A stretch of DNA of 55,422 nt from positions 1-55,422 of the forward strand of contig JAAYYU010000157.1 in assembly GCA_012515235.1 (NCBI GenBank), in the 5' to 3' direction. The notes under the pieces were generated by a model that was given only the letters and a program-made list of their open reading frames with translations, did not search any database and was not told the origin of the DNA. The DNA comes from Candidatus Anammoximicrobium sp. (lineage in GTDB: Bacteria; Planctomycetota; Planctomycetia; Pirellulales; Pirellulaceae). Both the position numbers and the translations under genes were made by a program. Position 1 is the first letter of the stretch, and each line of letters starts with the position of its first letter. Shown in pieces: positions 18,466 to 26,826 of the stretch.

Positions 18466-18499
18466 AGAAGCCCGGCTTCGCTGCGCAAGCCGGGCTTCT
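18466..18499. repeat. 13-bp-stem palindrome, possible terminator and dispersed repeat
   Basis: AGAAGCCCGGCTT (18466-18478), 8-nt loop, AAGCCGGGCTTCT (18487-18499), a perfect stem in the 70-bp spacer between two minus-strand genes. It shares the AAGCCGGGCTTC core with the palindrome at 8104-8126, suggesting an intergenic repeat family that may also stop transcription. Confidence 0.6.
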
Positions 18500-18522
18500 C
18501 TGGGGGCGGCTGACGAACGACT

Positions 18523-19356
18523 CTACGCCTGGGCGACCAGCGGCGCCAGGTGCTTGATGCTGCGTTCCGCTTGCTCGATCGTGCCGCACTCGACGGACAT
18601 GACGATGTCCCGCGGACAGCGGCGCAGGATGCTCACAATGCGGCTCCAGTCAATCACGCCGTCGCCGCAGGCACAGCCGACGGCCGTCCCGGTGACCTTC
18701 CCGCGTTCGGCGTCGGATTGCTGGACGGAGATATCCTTGGCGTGCAGGTGGACCAGGCGGTCCACGACGCGTTCCAGCCAGGCGTAAGGGTCCTGGCCCG
18801 CCAGGTAGGCGTTCCCGGTGTCCAGATTGATGCCGATTGCCGGCGATTTGACCAGGTTGTAAATGCGGTCCAGCCCGTCGGGCGTCCGGGAGTACTGGGC
18901 GTGACACTCCAGGCCGATCAAGATTCCCCGCGGTTCGGCCACGAACGCAGCTTCCTGCAGCGTGTACTTGATCAGCACGTGATCTTCTTCCTCCGTCGTC
19001 CACTTGGCTTTGATGCCCTCGTCGGTGTTGACGACCGGCGCGCCGCATTCGGCCGCGTGACGGATAGCCAGCTTCAGGTACTCGCCGTGGACCTCGGGGC
19101 GGCCCAGCGGACCGTGCGCCTGCAGTCCGGACACCTTGACGCCGGCTTTCTCCGCGGCCCGGCGGATGCGGTACGGATCGTCGAACAGGGAAACGGTGTG
19201 GAAGTAGCCGGCCTCGCTCATCAACTCGCGGCCGAAATGCACCATCGGTTCGACGTACTCGTAGCCTAGTTCCGCCGCCTTGTCCACGCCCCACTCGAAC
19301 GGCTTGTCGTGATGCCGCACGTATTCCAAGTTCAACCCGACCGAAATCTTGCCCAT
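18523..19356 (-). CDS. Sugar phosphate isomerase/epimerase (xylose isomerase-like TIM barrel)
   Basis: 277 aa. MGKISVGLNLEYVRHHDKPF, then ELGYEYVEPMVHFG, VNTDEGIKAKWTTEEED, GLECHAQYSRTPDG, GINLDTGNAYLAGQDPYAWL and VHLHAKDIS. These are the AP-endonuclease-2/xylose-isomerase-like fold with the usual Glu, Asp and His metal ligands. Two in-frame ATGs occur (19362 and 19356); AAGGAG lies 6 nt before the second, so that one is chosen. The substrate is probably a sugar, inositol derivative or keto-sugar, as for many planctomycete paralogues. The larger upstream extension of the frame is Arg-rich and not conserved-looking. Confidence 0.85.
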   Translation of the reverse strand: MGKISVGLNLEYVRHHDKPFEWGVDKAAELGYEYVEPMVHFGRELMSEAGYFHTVSLFDDPYRIRRAAEKAGVKVSGLQAHGPLGRPEVHGEYLKLAIRHAAECGAPVVNTDEGIKAKWTTEEEDHVLIKYTLQEAAFVAEPRGILIGLECHAQYSRTPDGLDRIYNLVKSPAIGINLDTGNAYLAGQDPYAWLERVVDRLVHLHAKDISVQQSDAERGKVTGTAVGCACGDGVIDWSRIVSILRRCPRDIVMSVECGTIEQAERSIKHLAPLVAQA

Positions 19357-19480
19357 GAGCATCTCCTTCGAACGCAAGGGGAAACAGGTATCGGACTCCG
19401 AGTCGGCCTCGGCAGGTCCTTCCAAGCTCCCCATCGTGAGGCTTGAACCGGCGCATGTCAAGCTGGCGTCCCGGCGCACG

Positions 19481-19507
19481 AAGAAAGCCGCAGGCAAATC
19501 CTGCGGC
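19481..19507 (-). terminator. Intrinsic terminator of the Cys-rich protein gene
   Basis: On the minus strand GCCGCAGG, ATTTG loop, CCTGCGGC, then TTTCTTC. A perfect 8-bp GC stem followed by a T-rich run lies about 70 nt after the stop codon of the gene at 19578-20243. This is the clearest Rho-independent terminator in the window. Confidence 0.7.
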
Positions 19508-19577
19508 GGATCGGGACCCGAGCGGCGTCGGCTGGTAAGCGGCCTCGGCCGCCGGGCGGCTGTCACGGCGGCGCGAG

Positions 19578-20243
19578 TCAGGCCGACCTGTCCGTCGTCG
19601 GCGGGCTGAGACGGTGCGGGCGGTTCTCGCCGGCGGGATGCGGCGCCGGAGGCTCGGGAACGGGCGGTTCGGGAGCCGGCTCCGCGGACTCGTCGGTCTG
19701 GTCCTTGGCCGGCTCCAGCGTTTTTCCCTCCTCGACACAGGAATCGCAGTGCCAGCCGGCGCGGACGCCGCCGAACATGCCCGACCATTGAGCCCGCCAC
19801 CGCTGCCACTTCATCCACAGCGGCTCGTGGTACGACGGCGCAACCGGCCCGGCTTTGGCTTCGGGAGCGTCACAGGTCTTACAGTCACAGGGAGCGCCGC
19901 ACCATTGCGGGCGCTGTAACCAGCAGGGGAGCGAGGGCAAGAAACCGACAACGGGGGCCGGTTCGCAACCGTCTTCGCCTTCGCAGTAACCGGCCCAAGC
20001 GCGCTGGGCTCTCGGCGAGCACGGCTGACAGCAGCTGCCCATGAAGCCCAAGCCGCGATAGCTGCTGAAGCCGGGCGGGTAATCTGGGAAATCGGTGTCC
20101 AGGCTGCCGCCGACGGGCAGGATCTCGCCGGGAAAATCAGATTCGCCAGGCTGCGCCACAGCGGAGCGTGCGAATTGATCGGCGCGAGCCGTCAGGGCCA
20201 GCGTCAGAAACGCGGCGGCAGCAAGCAAGCTGAACCAGTTCAT
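19578..20243 (-). CDS. Small exported Cys/Pro-rich protein of unknown function
   Basis: 221 aa from the ATG at 20243 (GGGGGAAG upstream; a GTG at 20258 is less likely). Leader MNWFSLLAAAAFLTLALTARA. The mature part has several paired cysteines (GSCCQPCSP, YCEGEDGCEP, WCGAPCDCKTCDAP, WHCDSCVEEG), suggesting disulfides or metal sites, and a Pro/Glu-rich tail (EPAPEPPVPEPPAPHPAGE). No family is recognised. It resembles the numerous Cys-rich exported proteins of planctomycetes in style only. A good intrinsic terminator follows. Confidence 0.65.
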   Translation of the reverse strand: MNWFSLLAAAAFLTLALTARADQFARSAVAQPGESDFPGEILPVGGSLDTDFPDYPPGFSSYRGLGFMGSCCQPCSPRAQRAWAGYCEGEDGCEPAPVVGFLPSLPCWLQRPQWCGAPCDCKTCDAPEAKAGPVAPSYHEPLWMKWQRWRAQWSGMFGGVRAGWHCDSCVEEGKTLEPAKDQTDESAEPAPEPPVPEPPAPHPAGENRPHRLSPPTTDRSA

Positions 20244-20610
20244 CTTCACTTCCCCCACAAAAACGTTGCTCCAAGAACGGACACGCCGGGCGCAGGATTC
20301 GGTCTGGACGCAGTGCGAGCCATCTGCGTCCGGGCTGACTGAGCCACGGCGAGTGTCCGAGATGTACCCAGGAAAACATGAGCCGCGTTTCCGTCACGGG
20401 CAAATCTGGCCGTTGATTTTTTTCAACATCTCGCCTGCCGTTCGGGTTGCAGGACCTTGGCCGGAGGATCTGTGCGGATCGTGCCGACTGGGGCGGACTC
20501 GCCCCAGGCCTCTCCGAAGGGTCAACAGTTCGGCAACGTTCCGGCAAACCGCCCAAGCGGACCAAAGTCCGCTCGACAAGAAGACCTCGGCGTTGATCTT
20601 GGACCGGCGC
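20244..20610. other. 367-bp intergenic stretch with small hairpins
   Basis: No gene found. Two perfect hairpins lie downstream of the glycosidase stop codon: CTGGGGCG-GACT-CGCCCCAG at 20488-20507 and GCGGAC-CAAA-GTCCGC at 20557-20572. Either could end the glycosidase transcript, but neither has a T-run. The promoter of the downstream Cys-rich gene should be here but no convincing hexamers were seen. Confidence 0.4.
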
Positions 20611-23595
20611 TCACTCCAGCCGCAGCAGCACGGTCTCGGCCCGCTGCATTTCAATCCGCACGGCCAGCCCGTCCACCTTCAAGGCCTCGCCCGACAGGAC
20701 GTTCACTACCCGGCAGGGCCGCGGAAGACGCAGCGTTTTGACTCCGGCCGTCGCGGCGTGCAAGCCCAGATACTGGCCGTCGGTGTACACCGCGTCGTCG
20801 GAGTCGAGCCAGACGTGCGCGCCCGCTGCTCGGGCCAGATTGCGGATCAAGCCCGGCGGCAACTGCATGGCTCCGCTGTACACGCTGGTGAAGCCGTCGA
20901 GCGGCTTGACGACCAGGCCGGGCTCGTGCGTATCGACCAGGCGGCCAGCCACGCGGGCGGCCGGATCGGCGGCATAGAAGAGCGGCGCGACGCGGAGCTT
21001 TGCTGCGCCCAGCGGAACTCGCGCATCAAGTCCCTGGGCCAGCTCGTCGGCGGGGTCCAAGATCACCTGCGGAGATCCCGCTTCGTCGCGACACGCAAGA
21101 CGAATTCCGGTCAGCGTCTGCATGGCGGACAGCGAAGCGCCCTCCGGGCCGAGGTAGCCGGGGGCGTACACGAACAGGGCTGTCGCGGCGTTCCGCCGGA
21201 GCTTGGCGCGGATCGCCTCGCGCCGCGCCGGCTCGATGTAAAACGCATTCAAGAACACGTACAACTTGTAGTCAGGCAGGTACGGCTCGGCGATGTCATC
21301 CAGCAGGCAGAAATCCCACGTCACGCCGGTTTGAGGCATGACCACGACCTGGTTCAAGCTGAGTGCCGAATTGGCCATGGTGGGACGCATCCAATAGAAA
21401 CTCTGCGGATCGACGAAGACGCCCACCTGGGCCGCAACGGGCTGGCGATCCGCCAGGCTGTCGGCCATGATCTGCCGGCCGCGGCCCAGGGCGGCAAGGA
21501 TCTGCGGATCGGCGAACCAGCCGCCCGACATGTCGAACCAGCTGACGGCCGCCCGCTTCGTCTGGACCTCGGCGAATTCCCGCCAGAACACGCCCAGCGT
21601 CTGTTCGAGATTCTCCGCGCGGCCGTAGCCCGCGCCGGGATCGGTCAAGTGCGTGCGGTGGTCCGATTCGTCCAGCCACAGCTTGCCGCGCAGCCGGAAC
21701 GAGTCGGTGGCCGACATGAACGTGCAGGCTTCACCCGGCTTGCGGTACCAGTAGTTCGGCGGGCTCATCAGGAAATCAATGTCCGGCGAATCAAACACCC
21801 GCCGGGCCGCCAGGTGGCCGGAATCCTGCTGGTTGATCCCATGCGCCGTCAGATAGGCGTAGTAGGTGCCGACCAGCGCCTTGCCGGCGGTGGCTTCGCG
21901 CACGATGCGGGCGAAGTACAGCAGGGCGTCGGCGTCCATCTTGCTGATGAACTCGTAGAAATCGACGGCTTGGCGTTCGGTGTGCGGATCGCGGAGCACT
22001 TGCGGGCCTTCCGGCCGCCGCTGGGCCCAGCGGGGCATCGCGGCCGTGGCCAGGCTCACCTGGGGGTCGCGCCAAGCCGCGCGCAGGGCTTCGTCGCTCG
22101 CGTACCGCTGGGCGAGGAACTGGCGGAACGCCCGCAACGCCGGCGGGCTGTAATCGTCGCGCGATTTCTGCCACGTGCCCCACATCTGCCATTCGGCCGT
22201 GTAGCCGTTGAAGAAGGCATAGCCCAGGATCCGGTCGGCATAGGACGCCCGCCGCAGATGGGCCAGCAGACGCCGCAGATCCTCGCCCATCTCCCGACGC
22301 CAGCGCAGCGAGGCGAACGAAGTCGGACCCGCGGTCCCGTCCTCGAACCGGCACAACTCTTCGGGATGCGCCTCCTGCCACCACTGCGGGCCCGTGACGC
22401 CGATGTGCGGCACGAAATAGGCGTCCGGATCGACGTCCAGAATCGCGGCAAAGTAGCGGTCGTAGGCGGCATAGTTGTACTCGCCGGGAGCCACGTGCCC
22501 CAGGTCGCTTGCCCGCGAACTGCCGAACCAGTCGCAGTACAAATGCACGCCGGCCTGGGCGAGCTGGCGATGGTAGTCCAGGTGCAGCCCCCCGGCCGAC
22601 ACGTAGGCGTAGCCCGGCAACGGGCGCCCGTCCACGAACACGGTCGCGTCGCCGCCCAGCCGGCGCAACTCGACCACCGGCGGCTGGACCGTGCCGGCGC
22701 GCGAATTGGTGAGGTTGATTTCGCGGCAGAACGGTTCGGACAAGTCGAGTTCGTAGCACTGGACGTCGAGCGCGGCGGGGCCGGCGTCCCAGTAGGGCGA
22801 CAGCGGCAGCGACGCCGCCAGCGACAGCCGCCGGCCGTCGAAACGCAGCGATTGCTCGACGAGCCGGAGGACCGTGTCCCCGCGCCGCAGCCGGAGGACG
22901 ACGGTCCCGGAAGCGGTCTCGGCCGGCGGTTCAACGTCCAACTCCAGGCTCACGGACAACTCGGAACCCGCCGCGGCGCTCGGGGCTGCCACCGCGGACG
23001 TCACACGCGCCGAGCCGCGCGGCTCGGCGGTAACGCCTTCCTGAAAGTCGGGCCGCGCGGTTTCGAGCTTCACCTCGTCGATGGCGATCCAGCGGCCGGC
23101 CTGATTGCCCGGATCGATCCGCAGCGAGGCCACGCGCCGGCTGGGGCCGCCCCACTGCCGGGATTCGTCGCCGCTGCGAGTCTCGCGCCAACGGTTCTTC
23201 GTCAGATCGATTCGATACGTGGCCCAGCCAGCCGCGATCGGCAGCTTGCCGCCCAGGCACCAGCGCTGGTCGGGACTCTGGTAGTAGATGTCCAGCAGGT
23301 CGGCCTTCCCGGACGAGTACAGCCGCACGGTAAGCAACGTGAAACGCTGGGCGTCGATGCCCTCGGACGGCACGCGGAGCGACACGTAGGGGTCCCACGC
23401 GGTTTGCCCGCTCAACCGGCCGCCGGCAATCAGACCCGGCTCCAACTGGGTCTTGCCGGTGATCTCTCTCGGGTTGTCCATCGGCCAGACGATCTCGTCG
23501 GCCGACAAACACAGGGGCTTGAGGCCGGGCACCGCGCCCAGCAGAAGTGCGGCCAGCGCCAGCCGCTGCCAGCGAAAAGAAACGACGCGAGTCAT
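20611..23595 (-). CDS. Secreted GH42-like glycosidase (beta-galactosidase-type)
   Basis: 994 aa; the ATG at 23595 is preferred over the TTG at 23598. Leader FRWQRLALAALLLGAVPGLK. An N-terminal beta-sandwich of about 230 residues (IVWPMDNPREITG, WIAIDEVKLE) is carbohydrate-binding-like. A TIM-barrel region follows: QLAQAGVHLYCDWFGSSRA, YFVPHIGVTGPQWW, LGYAFFNGYTAEWQMWG, SPPALRAFRQFLAQRYA, GKLWLDESDHRTH. The order and the 'ALRAFRQFLAQRYAS.EALRAAW' block are typical of GH42 and related glycosidases. Glu in NGYTAEW and Asp/Glu in LWLDES are candidate catalytic residues, not proven. It lies 96 nt behind galM on the same strand, which fits galactoside use. Confidence 0.7.
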   Translation of the reverse strand: MTRVVSFRWQRLALAALLLGAVPGLKPLCLSADEIVWPMDNPREITGKTQLEPGLIAGGRLSGQTAWDPYVSLRVPSEGIDAQRFTLLTVRLYSSGKADLLDIYYQSPDQRWCLGGKLPIAAGWATYRIDLTKNRWRETRSGDESRQWGGPSRRVASLRIDPGNQAGRWIAIDEVKLETARPDFQEGVTAEPRGSARVTSAVAAPSAAAGSELSVSLELDVEPPAETASGTVVLRLRRGDTVLRLVEQSLRFDGRRLSLAASLPLSPYWDAGPAALDVQCYELDLSEPFCREINLTNSRAGTVQPPVVELRRLGGDATVFVDGRPLPGYAYVSAGGLHLDYHRQLAQAGVHLYCDWFGSSRASDLGHVAPGEYNYAAYDRYFAAILDVDPDAYFVPHIGVTGPQWWQEAHPEELCRFEDGTAGPTSFASLRWRREMGEDLRRLLAHLRRASYADRILGYAFFNGYTAEWQMWGTWQKSRDDYSPPALRAFRQFLAQRYASDEALRAAWRDPQVSLATAAMPRWAQRRPEGPQVLRDPHTERQAVDFYEFISKMDADALLYFARIVREATAGKALVGTYYAYLTAHGINQQDSGHLAARRVFDSPDIDFLMSPPNYWYRKPGEACTFMSATDSFRLRGKLWLDESDHRTHLTDPGAGYGRAENLEQTLGVFWREFAEVQTKRAAVSWFDMSGGWFADPQILAALGRGRQIMADSLADRQPVAAQVGVFVDPQSFYWMRPTMANSALSLNQVVVMPQTGVTWDFCLLDDIAEPYLPDYKLYVFLNAFYIEPARREAIRAKLRRNAATALFVYAPGYLGPEGASLSAMQTLTGIRLACRDEAGSPQVILDPADELAQGLDARVPLGAAKLRVAPLFYAADPAARVAGRLVDTHEPGLVVKPLDGFTSVYSGAMQLPPGLIRNLARAAGAHVWLDSDDAVYTDGQYLGLHAATAGVKTLRLPRPCRVVNVLSGEALKVDGLAVRIEMQRAETVLLRLE

Positions 23596-23691
23596 CAAAG
23601 CTGAGTCTCCGCTGGGAAAGGCAAAGCGATGCTCCGCGACCGGACGCGGGGCGGACGGCTTGCCGGGGCCTTGGCGGACGCGAGCCGTCCG

Positions 23692-24954
23692 CTACTCCGC
23701 AGAAAACTTGTGGACGGTCTTCTCATGGAACGTCTCGCCCGGGTGGAGGATCGTGTTGGGAAAATCCGCGTGGTTTGGCGAGTCCGGATAGTGCTGGGTC
23801 TCCAGGCAGAAGCCGTCGTACTGGCGGTAGCCGTTGCTGCCGGGGCCGCCGTCCAGGAAGTTGCCGCTGTAGAACTGCAGCGCCGGCTGGGTGGTATGGA
23901 TTTCCATCACGCGGCCGCTGGCCGGATCTTTCACTCGGGCCGCCAGGTGCATCTGGCCCGCCTGGCCGCGGAGCACGAAGCAGTGATCGTAGCCGACCGG
24001 CGTGGCTTGGATCTGATCCAGCCGCGCGCCGATCTTCTCCGGCTTGGTAAAGTCCAGCGGCGTGCCCGTCACGCGGGCCACCTCGCCCGTCGGGATCAAC
24101 ACGGCGTTGACCGGCAGGTACTTGTCGGCGTTGATCATCAGCACGTGGTTGCGGATGGTGCCGGAGCCGGCGCCGGCCAGGTTCCAGTAGCAGTGGTTGG
24201 TGAGATTGACCGGGGTGGCCTTGTCGGTGGTGGCGGTGAACTCGATGGCCAGTTCGTTGTCGTTGGTCAGCGTATAGACGGCGGTGACGTTCAGGTTCCC
24301 CGGATAGCCTTCTTCGCCGTCCTTGCTGAGGTACGTGAACTGGATTCCTACGCCGGAGTCGTTCTCAAACGGTTCCGCTTTCCAGACGACCTTGTTGAAG
24401 CCGACCTGGCCGCCGTGCAGGTGGTGCTTGCCGTTGTCGTTGGTGGCCAGCGTGTACGGCTTGCCGTCCAGGGTGAATTTGCCGGCGGCGATGCGGTTGC
24501 AGTAGCGGCCGACCGTGGCGCCGAAATACGGATTCTTGCCCAGGAACCCCTCCAAGTTGGAAAAACCCATATTGACGTTCGCCAGTTTGCCGTCGCGGTC
24601 CGGGACCTCCAGCGCCACCACGATCGCGCCGAAATTGGTCATCTTCAGAACTACTCCCCGGGCGTTCGTCAGGGTGTACAAGTCGACGGGGACGCCGTCG
24701 GCGGTCTTTCCAAACACGGATTTCTCGACGCTCATTTTCGGTTGGTTCTCCAGGGCTGACGGTTCGTTGGCCGAGACGCGCGAAGTCGGACGGACCGGCG
24801 CAGGACGCGACTGGCGAAGCGGGCGCCGCTGGGCGATCCCGCTGCGCCGGGCCGGCGCCGCAGTCGCCTGCTCCGTGGGACACGCGCCGGTGAGAAAGAT
24901 CGCCAGGAAACAACTGACGCTCAGCATCACCAGGTCACGACGCCTTCTGTTCAT
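23692..24954 (-). CDS. galM: Aldose 1-epimerase (mutarotase), exported form
   Basis: 420 aa. The catalytic part (residues ~75-420) is canonical: NFGAIVVALEVPDRDGKLAN, GRYCNRIAAGKFTLDG, NDNGKHHLHGG (His), VNLTNHCYWNLAG (His, proton donor), CLETQHYPDSPNH (catalytic Glu). It converts alpha and beta anomers of aldoses. The first 25 residues (MNRRRRDLVMLSVSCFLAIF then LTGAC) form a signal with a lipobox-like site, so it is probably an envelope enzyme, followed by a low-complexity linker. Probable operon with the downstream GH42-like gene. A promoter is proposed at 25008-25036. Confidence 0.9.
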   Translation of the reverse strand: MNRRRRDLVMLSVSCFLAIFLTGACPTEQATAAPARRSGIAQRRPLRQSRPAPVRPTSRVSANEPSALENQPKMSVEKSVFGKTADGVPVDLYTLTNARGVVLKMTNFGAIVVALEVPDRDGKLANVNMGFSNLEGFLGKNPYFGATVGRYCNRIAAGKFTLDGKPYTLATNDNGKHHLHGGQVGFNKVVWKAEPFENDSGVGIQFTYLSKDGEEGYPGNLNVTAVYTLTNDNELAIEFTATTDKATPVNLTNHCYWNLAGAGSGTIRNHVLMINADKYLPVNAVLIPTGEVARVTGTPLDFTKPEKIGARLDQIQATPVGYDHCFVLRGQAGQMHLAARVKDPASGRVMEIHTTQPALQFYSGNFLDGGPGSNGYRQYDGFCLETQHYPDSPNHADFPNTILHPGETFHEKTVHKFSAE

Positions 24955-25007
24955 GATACGGTCCTCGCGATTGTGTCAGGGTTACAGGCCCAGTGTCGAT
25001 GCCCGGT

Positions 25008-25036
25008 ATTATGTCGGCTGGCCCGGCCTTCGTCCA
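25008..25036 (-). promoter_or_regulatory. Sigma70-like promoter for galM
   Basis: Minus strand: TGGACG (25036-25031), 17 nt, CATAAT (25013-25008). Each box has at least 4 consensus bases with ideal spacing; the start would be near 25001, about 47 nt before the ATG at 24954. It faces the promoter at 25124-25152, giving a divergent pair. Confidence 0.45.
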
Positions 25037-25123
25037 GCGTGCCAGGCGGCCTGAGATCCGTGCCCTCATCCTCCCGCCGTCGCGTCTGATCGGAAAGCGG
25101 CCGGGCGCGTTTCGAGCCTTTGA

Positions 25124-25152
25124 TTGACCCTCATCGGCGATGCTGTTAGGCT
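25124..25152 (+). promoter_or_regulatory. Sigma70-like promoter for the Gfo/Idh/MocA gene
   Basis: TTGACC (25124-25129), 17 nt, TAGGCT (25147-25152). Predicted start near 25159 with a leader of about 86 nt. TGCAGGAGTCTGAT before the ATG at 25245 supplies the ribosome-binding site. Confidence 0.45.
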
Positions 25153-25244
25153 CTGGGTGGCTTCAGGATGCTGAATCGCTTTCCCTTGCTGGGGGCGGTC
25201 TCTGGCAAGCAGTCAGCCTGAACGTTTTTTTGCAGGAGTCTGAT

Positions 25245-26666
25245 ATGAACCAATCCATCAGTCGGCGCCGTTTCGTAGCTCAAGCCACTTGGGGGTCCGC
25301 CGGAGCGATGGTCCTTGGTCGCGCCGCGTCGGCCCGGAGCTACGCGGCGAACGATCAAATCCGTTTGGGCCTGGTCGGCTGCACCGGCCGGGGCGCGGCG
25401 TTTTTGAGTCCTGACGTCGTGGCCCTGTGCGACGTCGACAGCCGGCGCGCGGAATCCGCGTTCAAGCGTCTGCCCAACGCGGCCAAGTTCGAGGACTTTC
25501 GCGTGATGCTCGACAAGATGGGCAAGCAGATCGACGGAGTCATCGTCTGCACGCCGGACCATTGTCACGCGGCGGTGACTGCGGCGGCGATCCGGGCGGG
25601 CAAACACGTGTACTGTGAAAAGCCGCTGACGCGCACCGTCCACGAAGCCCGCGCGGTGACCGAGTTGGCCGCCAAGCACAAGGTCGTCACGCAGATGGGC
25701 AACCAGGGCGGTTACAACGTGCGGGCGGTCGAACTCGTGCGTTCGGGCGCGCTGGGCGAGATCCGCACGGTGCATCTGAAGGGCGCCAAGCGGATGGGGA
25801 ACGCCAATGGAGGCCCGCGCGCCCGCAAGCCGGGCACGTTCACCGTGCCCGAGGGCTTCAGCTGGGATCTGTGGATGGGCCCGGCTGCCGCCCGCCCCTA
25901 CCACCCCGAGTGGGTCAGCCCCAACTGGCGCGTGTGGCGCGATTTCTCCGGGGGCGATCTGGGCGGATGGGCTCCGCACCTGTTCGCCACCGCGTTCAAA
26001 GCGTTGAAAATGGAGACCCTGTGGGACGCCAAGGAAGGTTCGTCCGAGCACCCGATCATCCGCGTCACGGCCGAGTGCTCCCAAGACTGCGACGGCGGAG
26101 TGTGCAAGGAGACGTTCCCCACCTGGGTTGTCGTCCACTGGGACGTTCCGGCGCGCGAGGGCATGCCCCCAGTCCGCCTCACCTACACCCGCGACGACGA
26201 CGGGCCGCGTCCCAACGAAAGATGGATCGCGGCGCTGCGGGAGGTGTTCGACAAGCATCCGGAATGCGGCACCGTGGCCAGTTTCCAGGAAGGATGCAAA
26301 TGGCGGTGTGAACTCCTGGTCGGCTCCAAGGGCTTGATGCGCACCGCCAGCCACGGCAGTTCCCAGATGGAGCTGATGCCGGGCGACCGGTTCCGGGACA
26401 TCGGCAATCCGCCCGAGATGTTGCCGCGTCCGTTGGGCGCCCCTGGCCTGGGCGGATGGACCGCTGCGATCCGCGGCGGCACGCCGCCGATGTGCAACTT
26501 CCTGGATTTTAGCGGCCGGTTCAGCGAGTGGTATCTGCTGGGCAATCTGGCGTCGCTGTTCCCGGGCCAAACCCTGGAATACGACACGATCTCCGGCAGG
26601 GTCGTCAACAACGAAGCGGCCGACCAGGCCGCCCGGCCCGCCTACCGCGAGGGCTGGACGCTGTAA
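25245..26666 (+). CDS. Tat-exported Gfo/Idh/MocA family oxidoreductase
   Basis: 473 aa. The ATG at 25245 follows AGGAG and begins MNQSISRRRFVAQATWGSAG, a twin-arginine signal. The Rossmann NAD(P) site is IRLGLVGCTGRGAAF; VALCDVDSRRAESAFKRLP and VIVCTPDHCHAAVTAAAI follow, then GKHVYCEKPLTRTVHEAR with the EKP motif typical of the family. The C-terminal half is the planctomycete-type variant (WDLWMGPAAARPYHPEWVSP, WAPHLFATAFKALKM). It probably oxidises or rearranges a sugar. Planctomycetes carry dozens of such Tat-exported paralogues. A hairpin terminator candidate follows. Confidence 0.9.
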   Translation: MNQSISRRRFVAQATWGSAGAMVLGRAASARSYAANDQIRLGLVGCTGRGAAFLSPDVVALCDVDSRRAESAFKRLPNAAKFEDFRVMLDKMGKQIDGVIVCTPDHCHAAVTAAAIRAGKHVYCEKPLTRTVHEARAVTELAAKHKVVTQMGNQGGYNVRAVELVRSGALGEIRTVHLKGAKRMGNANGGPRARKPGTFTVPEGFSWDLWMGPAAARPYHPEWVSPNWRVWRDFSGGDLGGWAPHLFATAFKALKMETLWDAKEGSSEHPIIRVTAECSQDCDGGVCKETFPTWVVVHWDVPAREGMPPVRLTYTRDDDGPRPNERWIAALREVFDKHPECGTVASFQEGCKWRCELLVGSKGLMRTASHGSSQMELMPGDRFRDIGNPPEMLPRPLGAPGLGGWTAAIRGGTPPMCNFLDFSGRFSEWYLLGNLASLFPGQTLEYDTISGRVVNNEAADQAARPAYREGWTL

Positions 26667-26740
26667 CGCGCTGTCCACCGTCATGTGCCCCTGGCGCGGC
26701 CTGGCCGCCGTCACCGAGCAAGGGGGCGTGGATTCGCTGC

Positions 26741-26761
26741 GGGCCGAAGGACTTTCGGCCC
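26741..26761 (+). terminator. Hairpin after the Gfo/Idh/MocA gene
   Basis: GGGCCGAA (26741-26748), GGACT loop, TTCGGCCC (26754-26761): a perfect 8-bp stem 75 nt after the stop codon and 66 nt before the leucine-rich-repeat gene. No U-run follows. Confidence 0.45.
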
Positions 26762-26826
26762 GCCACGGCGTGCGGACGGAGCGCGCCTGAGACGATCGAA
26801 GACTTTGACCCGAGGGCAGATTCAGG

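Noticed and set aside
20266..23604. 1112-aa plus-strand open frame opposite the glycosidase
   Set aside because: Antisense shadow; no signal or domain, composition biased as expected.
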